From NCBI RefSeq assembly GCF_006475605.1, contig NZ_ML636837.1, positions 436,487-500,486 of the forward strand: DNA of 64,000 nucleotides, given 5' to 3'. The position numbers and the translations under genes are program-made. Origin of the DNA: Asticcacaulis tiandongensis. GTDB taxonomy: Bacteria; Pseudomonadota; Alphaproteobacteria; Caulobacterales; Caulobacteraceae. The notes below the pieces were generated by a model. It did no database searches. It was not told the DNA's origin and saw only the letters and a program-made list of their open reading frames with translations. Positions 27,890 through 35,693 of this stretch are shown here, piece after piece (position 1 is the stretch's first letter; every line of letters starts with the position of its first letter).

Positions 27890-28246
27890 ATGTCCTCTGA
27901 TACCCTGTCCCTGACTTTTCATGCGCTGGCTGATCCGACACGGCGGGCCATACTGGCGCGTTTGTCTCTGGGTGAAACCAGTGTCAATGAGCTGGCGGAA
28001 CCTTTCGACATCAGCTTGCCGGCGGTGTCCAAGCATCTGAAAGTACTGGAAAAGGCGGGCCTGATCAGTCGTGGACGTGAGGCGCAATGGCGGCCCTGTC
28101 GGCTTGAGACAGAGCCCATGCAGGAGGTGGATATGTGGCTTAGGGATTATCGCAGGATTTGGGAGGCGCGGCTTGACCGGCTTGAGGCCTATGTTGAGCG
28201 GTTGCAGGCACGAAATAAGGCAGAGTCAGAAAAGGACAAACTATGA
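27890..28246 (+). CDS. ArsR/SmtB-family transcriptional repressor
   Basis: This 118-residue winged-helix regulator has the ArsR DNA-binding block ADPTRRAILARLSLGETSVNELAEPFDISLPAVSKHLKVLEKAGLI. It lacks the CxC or C-x-C-x2-C metal-binding motifs of arsenic and cadmium sensors, and its only cysteine lies in WRPCRLE. It is therefore of the SRPBCC-associated class, whose ligands are unknown. The ATG at 27890 follows GGTGAG by 8 bases (a TTG lies just before it). Its stop overlaps the next ATG by 4 bases. It probably represses its own five-gene cluster through the operator listed above. Confidence 0.92.
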   Translation: MSSDTLSLTFHALADPTRRAILARLSLGETSVNELAEPFDISLPAVSKHLKVLEKAGLISRGREAQWRPCRLETEPMQEVDMWLRDYRRIWEARLDRLEAYVERLQARNKAESEKDKL

Positions 28247-28755
28247 CGGCTGCCCTGTTTTCAGATTTTGAGGTCAGTTTCCCGACCGAAATCGACATTG
28301 TCATGACCCGCACCTTTAAGGCCCCGCGCGACCTTTTGTTTCGGCTGTGGTCTGAACCTGAGCATGTGACCCAATGGTGGGGACCGGAAGGGTTCATCAA
28401 CCATCAGGTTGAGATCGATTTTCAGGTCGGCGGGCGCTTTTTCGTCAGTATGGCCGCGCCTGACGGGACGCTCTATCCCTGTGAAGGCATATATACGGAC
28501 ATCGTCGCGGGTGAACGTATTGTCTACGAAGGCAACGCCCATATCGATAACCCCTGTGGTGCAGGTCTGCCGCCTCAGGCCATTGTCACCGTAAGCTTTA
28601 AAGACGAACCGCAAAAAGACGGCAGCCTGCATACACGTCTGACGCTGCACACAAAACTAATGACACCCGCCCGTACACAGGAGGCCGTTAATGGCGGCTA
28701 TGTCATCGGCTGGCAGGGTGCGCTTGGGCGGCTTGAAACGGCGATCAGCAATTAA
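28243..28755 (+). CDS. SRPBCC (AHSA1-like) domain protein
   Basis: This 170-residue protein has the START/Bet v1-like fold of the AHSA1/CalC family. The marks are the opening TRTFKAPRDLLFRLWSEPEHVTQWWGPEGF, then DFQVGGRFFVSMAAPDG and YEGIY-type strands. This fold binds small hydrophobic ligands; the ligand is not evident. It is translationally coupled to the ArsR gene (ATGA overlap), a common genomic partnership. A second, diverged SRPBCC gene occurs two genes downstream. Confidence 0.9.
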   Translation: MTAALFSDFEVSFPTEIDIVMTRTFKAPRDLLFRLWSEPEHVTQWWGPEGFINHQVEIDFQVGGRFFVSMAAPDGTLYPCEGIYTDIVAGERIVYEGNAHIDNPCGAGLPPQAIVTVSFKDEPQKDGSLHTRLTLHTKLMTPARTQEAVNGGYVIGWQGALGRLETAISN

Positions 28756-28769
28756 CAATGGAGGATAGA

Positions 28770-29189
28770 ATGCATATTGAAACCCATTTGAATTTTGACG
28801 GAACCTGTGAGGAAGCCTTTACCTTCTACGCAGAGGCGCTGGGCGGTGAAATTGTTTTCATGCTCAAACACAAGGATGCACCTGCGGATGCAGGCCTTTC
28901 GCCTGAGTGGGAAAATCTGGTGATGCACGCCTGTATTAAGGTGGGCAATGCCACCTTATTGGGGGCCGATGCGCCGGGGGCCTATTATCAGACCCCTCAA
29001 GGGTTTGCGGCTTCCATTCAGGTGGAAACACCTGAAGAGGCTCAGACTATTTGGGATCGTCTTTCTGAGGGTGCGCGTTTCATCACCATGCCCATTGCGG
29101 AAACCTTCTGGTCGCCGAAGTTTGGTATGCTGACTGACCGCTTCGGCACGCCTTGGATGATCAATACCGTAACGCCGAATTGCGGCTGA
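28770..29189 (+). CDS. VOC-fold (glyoxalase/PhnB-like) protein
   Basis: This 139-residue protein is of the PhnB-like branch of the vicinal-oxygen-chelate superfamily, opening THLNFDGTCEEAFTFYAEALGG and ending DRFGTPWMINT. Members bind metals or small molecules, and some confer resistance; the role here is not readable. The ATG at 28770 has GGAGG 5 bases upstream. An in-frame ATG at 28758 precedes that ribosome site and is less likely. It lies between two SRPBCC genes on the same strand. Confidence 0.9.
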   Translation: MHIETHLNFDGTCEEAFTFYAEALGGEIVFMLKHKDAPADAGLSPEWENLVMHACIKVGNATLLGADAPGAYYQTPQGFAASIQVETPEEAQTIWDRLSEGARFITMPIAETFWSPKFGMLTDRFGTPWMINTVTPNCG

Positions 29190-29201
29190 GAAAGGTCAAT
29201 C

Positions 29202-29672
29202 ATGTCCGATGTCTCTGAACGTGAACTGGTGCTGACACGTACACTTAAAGCACCGCGCCATCTGTTGTGGCGTTGCTGGACGGAGCCCGCACTCTTGGAA
29301 AAGTGGTTCTGCCCTGCGCCCTGGCGGGTGACGGATGTCGAACTTGATGTTCACACCGGTGGCGCTCAGAGCTTTGTCATGCGTGGGCCTGATGGAGAGG
29401 TGATGCCGCAACAGGGCGTTTATCTTGAGGTCATTGAAAACGAAAAACTGGTGACGACAGATGCCTATGTGCGGGCATGGGAGCCTTCAGAAGATCCGTT
29501 TATGACCGCGATTGTCACTTTTGAAGACCTTGGAAATGGCGAGACGCTTTATACGGCACGTGCGCGTCATTGGTCGGTTGAAAAGAAACAGCAGCACGAA
29601 GCAATGGGCTTTCACGAGGGGTGGGGTATCTGCGCCGATCAGCTTGAGGCTTTGGCTCAAACCTTGAAATAG
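29202..29672 (+). CDS. SRPBCC (AHSA1-like) domain protein
   Basis: This 156-residue Bet v1-like protein opens LVLTRTLKAPRHLLWRCWTEPALLEKWFCPAPW and has DVHTGGAQSFVMRGPDG in the expected strand positions. It is related to the SRPBCC protein two genes upstream but clearly diverged (FCP in place of WGP at the WW element). It lies 12 bases after the VOC gene, so it is almost certainly in the same transcript. The C-terminal helix (HHEGWGICADQLEAL in outline) is typical of the family. Confidence 0.9.
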   Translation: MSDVSERELVLTRTLKAPRHLLWRCWTEPALLEKWFCPAPWRVTDVELDVHTGGAQSFVMRGPDGEVMPQQGVYLEVIENEKLVTTDAYVRAWEPSEDPFMTAIVTFEDLGNGETLYTARARHWSVEKKQQHEAMGFHEGWGICADQLEALAQTLK

Positions 29673-29708
29673 GCAACAGGCACCGAAATACACAACAGGA
29701 GGAACGAG

Positions 29709-30410
29709 ATGAAGCATACCCCTTTATTTCCGGCGCCTTTGCTTCTGGGGTTTTTCGGGCTTATGGCCTGTGCCCCCAGACCGGATGCACCGCCACCCGA
29801 AGAGGTTAAATCGGCGTCACCGGCTCCGCTTCCAGCGGCGGTGGCGACCGAAGCGCCTGCGGGTGAATATCGGATTGATGCCAGTCACACCAGTGTGACC
29901 TTTCGGGTTAATCATACCGGCTTTTCCGAATACACCGGTGGCTTTGACAAGGTGGCCGCAAACCTTACGCTTGATACTGTAAATCCTGAAAAATCATCCC
30001 TGACCGCCACTGTTGATGTGCGCTCTCTCGATATACCGACACCGCCGCAGGGCTTCCTGAATGATATGCTGGGAGAACTATGGTTTGATGCGGCAAGGCA
30101 CCCTGAGATGACCTTTGTCTCTACCTCAATTGAACGTACCGGTGCCGATACTGCCAGAGTGCAGGGGAATCTGACCTTACGCGGTGTGACAAAGCCTGCT
30201 GTGTTTGATGTGAAGTTCAATGGCGGCTATGCGGGGATGGCCGTCTATGATCCTAATGCCCGCATCGGTTTTTCGGCAATGGGCAATATCAAGCGCTCCG
30301 ATTTTGGCATGACCTACGGCATACCGGAACCGGGTTCAAAGGTGGGCGTTGGCGATGAGGTACTGATCCTGATTGAAACGGAATTTACCGGCCCACCGCT
30401 TAAACCTTAA
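29709..30410 (+). CDS. YceI-family lipoprotein
   Basis: This 233-residue YceI-like protein has a lipocalin-like beta barrel that binds polyisoprenoid-type lipids in the periplasm. The N-terminus carries a lipoprotein signal with lipobox LMAC (Cys21), then a Pro/Ala-rich linker. The YceI domain starts at GEYRIDASHTSVTFRVNHTGFS (about 50) and runs through FWFDAA-type and GNLTLRGVTKPAVF blocks to the C-terminus. It is preceded by a GGAGG ribosome site, 36 bases after the SRPBCC gene. Its stop overlaps the stop of the convergent LytTR gene. Confidence 0.93.
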   Translation: MKHTPLFPAPLLLGFFGLMACAPRPDAPPPEEVKSASPAPLPAAVATEAPAGEYRIDASHTSVTFRVNHTGFSEYTGGFDKVAANLTLDTVNPEKSSLTATVDVRSLDIPTPPQGFLNDMLGELWFDAARHPEMTFVSTSIERTGADTARVQGNLTLRGVTKPAVFDVKFNGGYAGMAVYDPNARIGFSAMGNIKRSDFGMTYGIPEPGSKVGVGDEVLILIETEFTGPPLKP

Positions 30411-31210
30411 AACCAGCCTTCCGCCCGAAGACTCTTATGGAAGCTGCGACTGACAGGGGCGCGCGTACCATCCGTAAGAATAAGACAGATCCTTCCGTCT
30501 TTCTTTTCTACCTCTCTTATGGCACCAAGGGCGACCCACCAGGAACGATGCGTCTGGGTGCCTTCTATACCTTCAAGTTCACGAATGGCATCATAGAGAC
30601 GCATGAGAATTTGAGTCTGCCCCGCGGCGCTATAGACGCGTAAATAATGGTCTTCGGCTGACACGGCATAGATTTCTGATTGTTGAAATTTAAACGGCAG
30701 ACGCTCACGCAACGCAACGGGAAGTGAAGCATCAGGGGCAAAGCGGTGGCTTTGTCGGGGGATGGGATTCATCAGGGCTCTAAGGCCCGCCATGGCCAGA
30801 CAAATGGGTACCGTATAGCCCAGCAAGGTAAAAACAGCTTCCGGCCCAAGAAAAACACGGTACATCAGACTGTTCACCGCCCAGACAAACAGGGTGATCG
30901 GCACGATAATCAAAAAGGCATGGATAATGATGCGGTGACTTTGTTTGCGAAACAGATGACCGGCCTTACCCATCAACCCGTCCACCCCCTGCGCTATGGC
31001 TGTGCCGCCTGCCATAAGGCCAATCCAGTAAACCAGACGGACACCGAAGCTCTGGTTGCCTGTGCCAGCGGCAGAGGTGATGGCCAATATGATCGCTAAT
31101 ATAATCGCCAGGGCATAGATCCTGACCCATCCATATTTTTCCGGGTCCATCCACGAAGCGTGAGTGGTCGCGGGTTGTGTTTCACGTATCAGGGCAGGCT
31201 TCTCACGCAT
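30407..31210 (-). CDS. Membrane-bound LytTR-family regulator
   Basis: This 267-residue protein has four predicted membrane helices (about 28-47, 57-77, 94-116, 124-146). A cytoplasmic LytTR DNA-binding domain follows (about 168-265; QQSEIYAVSAEDHYLRVYSA, RSWWVALGAIREVEKKDG, VSRSFHKSLRAEGW). Such proteins bind DNA from the membrane without a histidine kinase, and in several bacteria act with a small membrane inhibitor. It is divergent from the DUF2306 membrane protein and convergent with YceI. No LytTR site could be assigned in the 71-base divergent gap. Confidence 0.9.
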   Translation of the reverse strand: MREKPALIRETQPATTHASWMDPEKYGWVRIYALAIILAIILAITSAAGTGNQSFGVRLVYWIGLMAGGTAIAQGVDGLMGKAGHLFRKQSHRIIIHAFLIIVPITLFVWAVNSLMYRVFLGPEAVFTLLGYTVPICLAMAGLRALMNPIPRQSHRFAPDASLPVALRERLPFKFQQSEIYAVSAEDHYLRVYSAAGQTQILMRLYDAIRELEGIEGTQTHRSWWVALGAIREVEKKDGRICLILTDGTRAPVSRSFHKSLRAEGWF

Positions 31211-31281
31211 TCATCCGGATCCTCAGGCTTAACTCTGTGCTTATGGCCGTGTTTTTAACTGAGGTCAAAGCGGGTGTGGAA

Positions 31282-31803
31282 ATGAAATCGTCTGATGTAG
31301 CACTGCCGGACAGGATACCGGTATCCCTACGCGTATCTGTATTAATGCTGGCCATGAGTGGTTTGATGGCGTGGTTTTATCTGAACCCACCGGATATGGG
31401 CCTGATCAGTCGTCAGGAAGTGGCCATACAGATACATCTCGGGGCGGCTGTACTGGCTTTTGTTCTGGGCCTGATATTGCTTGTAGGGCCTAAGGGTATC
31501 TTGCCACACCGATTGTTTGGCTGGGTCTGGGTGGGACTCATGCTGACAACGGCCCTCAGTAGTTTCTTTATCCGTGAGATTAATGATGGACATTTCAGTC
31601 TGATTCATGCCCTGTCCGGCTGGACAACGATTGCGGCGCCTATGCTGATCTGGCTTGCGCGGCGTAAGCAGATCAAAAGGCATCGGCTGAGTGCCTATGG
31701 TCTGTACTTTGGGGGGGGTGGTGATTGCGGGCCTGTTCACTTTTATCCCCGGTCGTTTGATGTGGCAGGTGTTTTTAAGTTAAAAAACGCTATGCAATTG
31801 TAA
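31282..31803 (+). CDS. DUF2306-like membrane protein with frameshifted C-terminus
   Basis: The product has four hydrophobic segments and the DUF2306-type core IHLGAAVLAFVLGLILLVGPKG, HRLFGWVWVG and the SSFFIREIN-type loop. At the run of eight G at 31711-31718 the frame shifts. As given, the protein ends in an unlike, hydrophilic tail stopping at 31803. Reading seven G instead gives a hydrophobic last helix (VVIAGLFTFIPGRLMW) and a stop at 31781-31783, as expected for the family. This may be a sequencing error, a phase-variable tract or a recent mutation. The ATG at 31282 is preferred; 31177 and 31243 are in frame. Confidence 0.7.
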   Translation: MKSSDVALPDRIPVSLRVSVLMLAMSGLMAWFYLNPPDMGLISRQEVAIQIHLGAAVLAFVLGLILLVGPKGILPHRLFGWVWVGLMLTTALSSFFIREINDGHFSLIHALSGWTTIAAPMLIWLARRKQIKRHRLSAYGLYFGGGGDCGPVHFYPRSFDVAGVFKLKNAMQL

Positions 31804-31843
31804 ACGATATGCTAGGTTTCGTTTCCTAAAACGGGGCGTGAAT

Positions 31844-33109
31844 ATGGCACATATCAGGATCGAAAAGACGGCTCACATAAGCCTGATCCTGTTACTGATC
31901 GTTTATATTTTCAACTTTGTCGATCGCCAGATACTCAGTATTCTGGCGCAACCCATTAAGGCCGAACTGGGCCTGTCGGATGCCCAGCTTGGCTGGCTGG
32001 GTGGTTTTGCCTTCGCCTTCTTTTATACATTGGTGGGTATCCCTGTTGCCCTTTATGCCCATAGGATTGGTCGAAAAAGACTGATCGGTCTGTCTCTTAT
32101 TGCCTGGAGCGCCATGACGGCCTTTTGCGGACTGGCTGGTAACTATGCCATGCTGGCGCTTGGGCGTTTCGGCGTAGGTGTCGGTGAGGCTGGTGGTGTG
32201 GCCCCGGCCCATAGCCTGATCAGCGATCTTTATCCGCCGCAACATCGTGCGCGGGCTCTGGGGGTGTTTTCGCTGGGGGTGCCTGTGGGGTCGGCTATTG
32301 GTATTGTCTTTGGCGGGCTTGTGGCGGCGCATTTTAACTGGCGCGTGGCGTTTATCGCCATCGGCCTGATGGGCATTATCTTTGCGCCTTTATTTTTCTG
32401 GCTGGTCAGGGAGGCGGGTGGTCCCAAAAAAGAGACGGCCTCGTCTGATGCCACGACCGAAGCCCTGTATGCCGTACTTAGCAATCGCAGCCTGTGGCTG
32501 ATCTCGCTGGGGGCGTCCCTGTCGTCGGTCATCGGCTACGGGCTGATGTTTTGGTTGCCGTCAGTCTTTATGCGTTCTTTTGAGGCCGGACTGGTGTCCG
32601 CATCGGTCGGTTTTGGGTTGGTGGTGCTGATTGGCGGTGTTATTGGTATTATTGCGGGTGGTTATTTTGCTGACCGTCTAAGCGCATCCAATCCGCATTA
32701 CTATGTCTGGTTACCGGCGGGGGCTTATTTGCTGTGCATCCCCCTTTATGCGCTGGTGCTTCTGATTGATGGTTTTGCCTTCAACAGTTTTGGCGGCTTC
32801 TGGCTTCTGGTGCTGGCGCAGGCTCTGGGGCTGGTGTGGATGGGGCCAACGCTTGCCTGTCTGCACCATATTGTCTTGCCTGCGCACCGCGTTCTGGCCT
32901 CAGCCATATTTCTCTTTATCACCAATATTATCGGTCTGGGGTTTGGTTCATGGGTATTGGGGGCATTTTCTGATTATTTATCATATAATTATGCCGAAGA
33001 GGCGCTTAAAATAGCCGTAAGCTGGGGGTTGGGTTTTTATGTTTTGGGCGCCGGATGTTTTCTCCTGACAACGCTTACCCTCAGGCGTGACCTGAAAGAG
33101 CAGCGATAG
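31844..33109 (+). CDS. MFS transporter
   Basis: This 421-residue protein has 12 predicted helices and belongs to the major facilitator superfamily. The opening VYIFNFVDRQILSILAQPIK with the conserved D-R is typical of sphingolipid (Spns)-like and hexuronate-type MFS proteins common in Caulobacterales. The loop 2-3 motif is seen as YAHRIGRKRLIGLSL, and helix 4 has GRFGVGVGEAGGVAPAHSLI. The substrate is unknown. The ATG at 31844 lies 7 bases after GGGGCG; a GTG at 31838 is the alternative. Confidence 0.88.
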   Translation: MAHIRIEKTAHISLILLLIVYIFNFVDRQILSILAQPIKAELGLSDAQLGWLGGFAFAFFYTLVGIPVALYAHRIGRKRLIGLSLIAWSAMTAFCGLAGNYAMLALGRFGVGVGEAGGVAPAHSLISDLYPPQHRARALGVFSLGVPVGSAIGIVFGGLVAAHFNWRVAFIAIGLMGIIFAPLFFWLVREAGGPKKETASSDATTEALYAVLSNRSLWLISLGASLSSVIGYGLMFWLPSVFMRSFEAGLVSASVGFGLVVLIGGVIGIIAGGYFADRLSASNPHYYVWLPAGAYLLCIPLYALVLLIDGFAFNSFGGFWLLVLAQALGLVWMGPTLACLHHIVLPAHRVLASAIFLFITNIIGLGFGSWVLGAFSDYLSYNYAEEALKIAVSWGLGFYVLGAGCFLLTTLTLRRDLKEQR

Positions 33110-33156
33110 CGCTACCTGTAATTGGTCTTTTCGATAAAATTAATGTGATCTTGCGG

Positions 33157-33185
33157 TTGCACAACAGAAATGGGAACCTTATAAA
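33157..33185 (+). promoter_or_regulatory. Putative sigma-70-type promoter of sucCD
   Basis: TTGCAC at 33157-33162 and TATAAA at 33180-33185 are separated by 17 bases. This sits in the 233-base gap after the MFS gene and would give a leader of about 150 bases to sucC. No other features are evident in that gap. The call is from consensus match only. Confidence 0.5.
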
Positions 33186-33342
33186 GCTGTCCAAAACCGG
33201 ACGAGCAACGAGGTTCGCCCATTAGTCGTTTTGATCGATAGTCGTACATCTGATACGAAGATAGCGTCCATCGTTCAGCTTTGTCGTCTCGCCGTGGCTA
33301 GTCTGCGGTTTCGGGATTCAATTTTTTACCAAGACCGGTTCC

Positions 33343-34539
33343 ATGAACATTCACGAGCATCAAGCTAAGGCCGTCCTTAAAGAGTTCGGCGTTGCCGTTC
33401 CGCGCGGTTTTCCTGCCTATTCCCCCAACGAAGCCAAAGAGGCTGCCAAGCAATTGCAGGGATCACCTGTTTTTGTCGTCAAGTCGCAAATTCATGCCGG
33501 TGGGCGTGGCAAGGGTCGTTTCGAAGGCCTCGGCCCTGACGCCAAGGGCGGTGTGCGCGTTGTAAAGACCGCAGACGACGTCAAGGCGAACGCCGATGAA
33601 ATGCTTGGCCGCGTGCTGGTGACGCACCAGACGGGCGCTGCCGGCAAGCAGGTTAACCGACTGTATATCGAAGAAGGTGCGGACATCGCCAAGGAGCTTT
33701 ATCTGTCCTTGCTGGTGGATCGTGTTTCTTCGCGCGTCAGCGTAGTGGCCTCGACCGAAGGCGGCATGGATATCGAAGAGGTGGCCCACAACACGCCGGA
33801 AAAGATCATCACCTTCACGATTGATCCGGCCACCGGCATATTCCCGCATCATGGCCGCGCGCTGGCGCGTGCCCTGAACCTGAAAGGTGACCTCGCCAAG
33901 CAGGGTGCGAAGCTCCTGACTCAGCTTTATACGGCTTTCCTTGCCAAAGACATGGACATGCTGGAAATCAACCCGCTGGTTGTTACCGGTGATGAAAAGC
34001 TGATCGTGCTGGATGCCAAGGTGTCTTTCGATTCCAACTCCCTGTTCCGTCATCCCGATATCGTTGCCCTGCGCGACGAAACCGAAGAAGACCAGAAAGA
34101 AATCGAAGCTTCGAAGTTTGACCTCAGCTATATCGCCCTTGATGGTGAAATCGGCTGTATGGTCAATGGGGCCGGTCTTGCCATGGCGACACTGGATATC
34201 ATCAAGCTCTATGGTTCCGAGCCGGCCAACTTCCTTGATGTCGGCGGCGGTGCTACGACAGAAAAGGTGACGGCGGCCTTCAAGATCATTACCTCTGATC
34301 CTAAGGTGAAGGGTATTCTGGTCAATATCTTCGGCGGTATCATGAAGTGTGACATCATCGCGGAAGGCGTTATCGCTGCCGTGAAGGAAGTGGGCCTGAA
34401 AGTGCCGCTGGTCGTGCGTCTGGAAGGCACCAATGTCGAACTCGGCAAGAAAATCATCAATGACAGCGGCCTGAACGTTATTGCCGCCGACGACCTGGCC
34501 GATGCGGCCGCTAAAATCGTCAAAGCCGTGAAGGGCTAA
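33343..34539 (+). CDS. sucC: Succinyl-CoA synthetase beta subunit (ADP-forming type)
   Basis: SucC with SucD interconverts succinyl-CoA and succinate with formation of a nucleoside triphosphate in the TCA cycle. The 398-residue product opens [17 protein letters not shown]. It has the ATP-grasp lysine region [17 protein letters not shown] and the LEINPLVVT metal-binding block. The C-terminal CoA-ligase part ([39 protein letters not shown]) follows. Length and order are standard. sucD follows after 9 bases. Codon use is strongly biased, as expected for a highly expressed gene. Confidence 0.98.
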   Translation: MNIHEHQAKAVLKEFGVAVPRGFPAYSPNEAKEAAKQLQGSPVFVVKSQIHAGGRGKGRFEGLGPDAKGGVRVVKTADDVKANADEMLGRVLVTHQTGAAGKQVNRLYIEEGADIAKELYLSLLVDRVSSRVSVVASTEGGMDIEEVAHNTPEKIITFTIDPATGIFPHHGRALARALNLKGDLAKQGAKLLTQLYTAFLAKDMDMLEINPLVVTGDEKLIVLDAKVSFDSNSLFRHPDIVALRDETEEDQKEIEASKFDLSYIALDGEIGCMVNGAGLAMATLDIIKLYGSEPANFLDVGGGATTEKVTAAFKIITSDPKVKGILVNIFGGIMKCDIIAEGVIAAVKEVGLKVPLVVRLEGTNVELGKKIINDSGLNVIAADDLADAAAKIVKAVKG

Positions 34540-34548
34540 GGTTTAGAT

Positions 34549-35433
34549 ATGTCAGTACTTATCAATAAAAACACCAAGGTCATCACGCAGGGCTTCACCG
34601 GCGCGCAAGGCACCTTCCACTCTGAGCAGGCGATTGCCTATGGCACGCAGGTTGTTGGCGGTGTAACGCCCGGCAAGGGCGGCTCGACCCATATCGGTCT
34701 GCCGGTATTTGACTCGGTTGCCGAAGCCAAAGACCGCACAGGCGCAAGCGCTTCGGCCATCTATGTGCCGCCGCCCTTCGCCGCTGACGCCATCCTTGAG
34801 GCTATTGAGGCCGAGATCGAACTGATCGTCTGCATCACCGAAGGCATTCCGGTTCTCGACATGGTCAAGGTCAAGCGCGCCCTTTCGGGTTCCAAGTCGC
34901 GCCTGATTGGCCCGAATTGCCCCGGCGTTCTGACGCCGAACGAATGCAAGATCGGCATCATGCCGGGCAACATCTTCTCAAAGGGTTCGGTCGGCGTGGT
35001 TTCACGTTCCGGCACCCTGACCTATGAAGCCGTATTCCAGACAACCAATGCAGGCCTCGGCCAAACGACCGCTGTCGGCATCGGTGGCGATCCGGTCAAG
35101 GGTACGGAATTTATCGACGTCCTGGAAATGTTCCTGGCTGACGATGAAACCCAGTCGATCATCATGATCGGTGAAATTGGCGGGTCCGCCGAAGAAGAAG
35201 CCGCTCAGTTCCTGCGCGACGAAGCCAAGCGTGGCCGTAAAAAGCCAATGGCCGGTTTCATCGCCGGTCGCACGGCGCCTCCGGGTCGTCGCATGGGCCA
35301 TGCCGGTGCTATCATCTCCGGTGGTAAGGGTGGCGCGGAAGACAAGATTGCCGCGATGGAAGCCGCAGGCATCCGTGTGGCACCGTCTCCGGCCGCTCTC
35401 GGTTCGACACTTCTGGAAGTGCTGAAGGGCTAA
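34549..35433 (+). CDS. sucD: Succinyl-CoA synthetase alpha subunit
   Basis: The 294-residue alpha subunit binds CoA through its N-terminal Rossmann domain ([26 protein letters not shown]). It carries the phosphorylated His in [16 protein letters not shown] near residue 247. [20 protein letters not shown] and [13 protein letters not shown] are the usual mid-protein blocks. It lies 9 bases after sucC and ends at an intrinsic terminator, so sucCD is one unit separate from sucAB. Confidence 0.98.
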   Translation: MSVLINKNTKVITQGFTGAQGTFHSEQAIAYGTQVVGGVTPGKGGSTHIGLPVFDSVAEAKDRTGASASAIYVPPPFAADAILEAIEAEIELIVCITEGIPVLDMVKVKRALSGSKSRLIGPNCPGVLTPNECKIGIMPGNIFSKGSVGVVSRSGTLTYEAVFQTTNAGLGQTTAVGIGGDPVKGTEFIDVLEMFLADDETQSIIMIGEIGGSAEEEAAQFLRDEAKRGRKKPMAGFIAGRTAPPGRRMGHAGAIISGGKGGAEDKIAAMEAAGIRVAPSPAALGSTLLEVLKG

Positions 35434-35459
35434 ACGTCGCTAAGACATCAATCCATATC

Positions 35460-35495
35460 AAGGCGCACGGCTTCGGTTGTGCGCCTTTTATTTTG
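35460..35495 (+). terminator. Intrinsic terminator after sucD
   Basis: Arms AAGGCGCAC (35460-35468) and GTGCGCCTT (35479-35487) form a perfect 9-base stem with a 10-base loop. A T-rich stretch follows to 35494. It separates sucCD from sucAB. Confidence 0.85.
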
Positions 35496-35614
35496 TGCGA
35501 AATGGTCTGTGGGTAAGTGTAAAACCATAATATTGCCGCGAATATTTCCCATACGAGAATTTTCCCCTTAAGAGGTTCTCAATACCTTTTAAACAGGGTA
35601 TAGGCCTTATCATG

Positions 35615-35678
35615 GCGGTGTCGTAATTGGCCGCTTAACACACATACGAAAGGGAAGCGGTGTCGTAATTGGCCGCTT
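35615..35678 (+). repeat. Duplicated 22-base element in the sucA leader
   Basis: The same 22 bases (start GCGGTGTCGTAA, end TTGGCCGCTT) occur at 35615-35636 and 35657-35678, a 42-base period, ending 15 bases before the sucA ATG. AAGCGG at 35655-35660 can pair with CCGCTT of either copy (35631-35636 or 35673-35678). This gives two mutually exclusive hairpins. Such alternatives suggest a leader switch or a doubled protein-binding site for sucA expression. The repeat is direct observation; the function is inferred. The rest of the 260-base gap is AT-richer with no confident promoter. Confidence 0.7.
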
Positions 35679-35693
35679 CGCAGCAGGTATAGA

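Noticed and set aside
27890..28246. Arsenic or heavy-metal resistance operon
   Set aside because: The ArsR protein lacks the metal-binding cysteine motifs and there is no arsenate reductase, ArsB or metal pump gene nearby.
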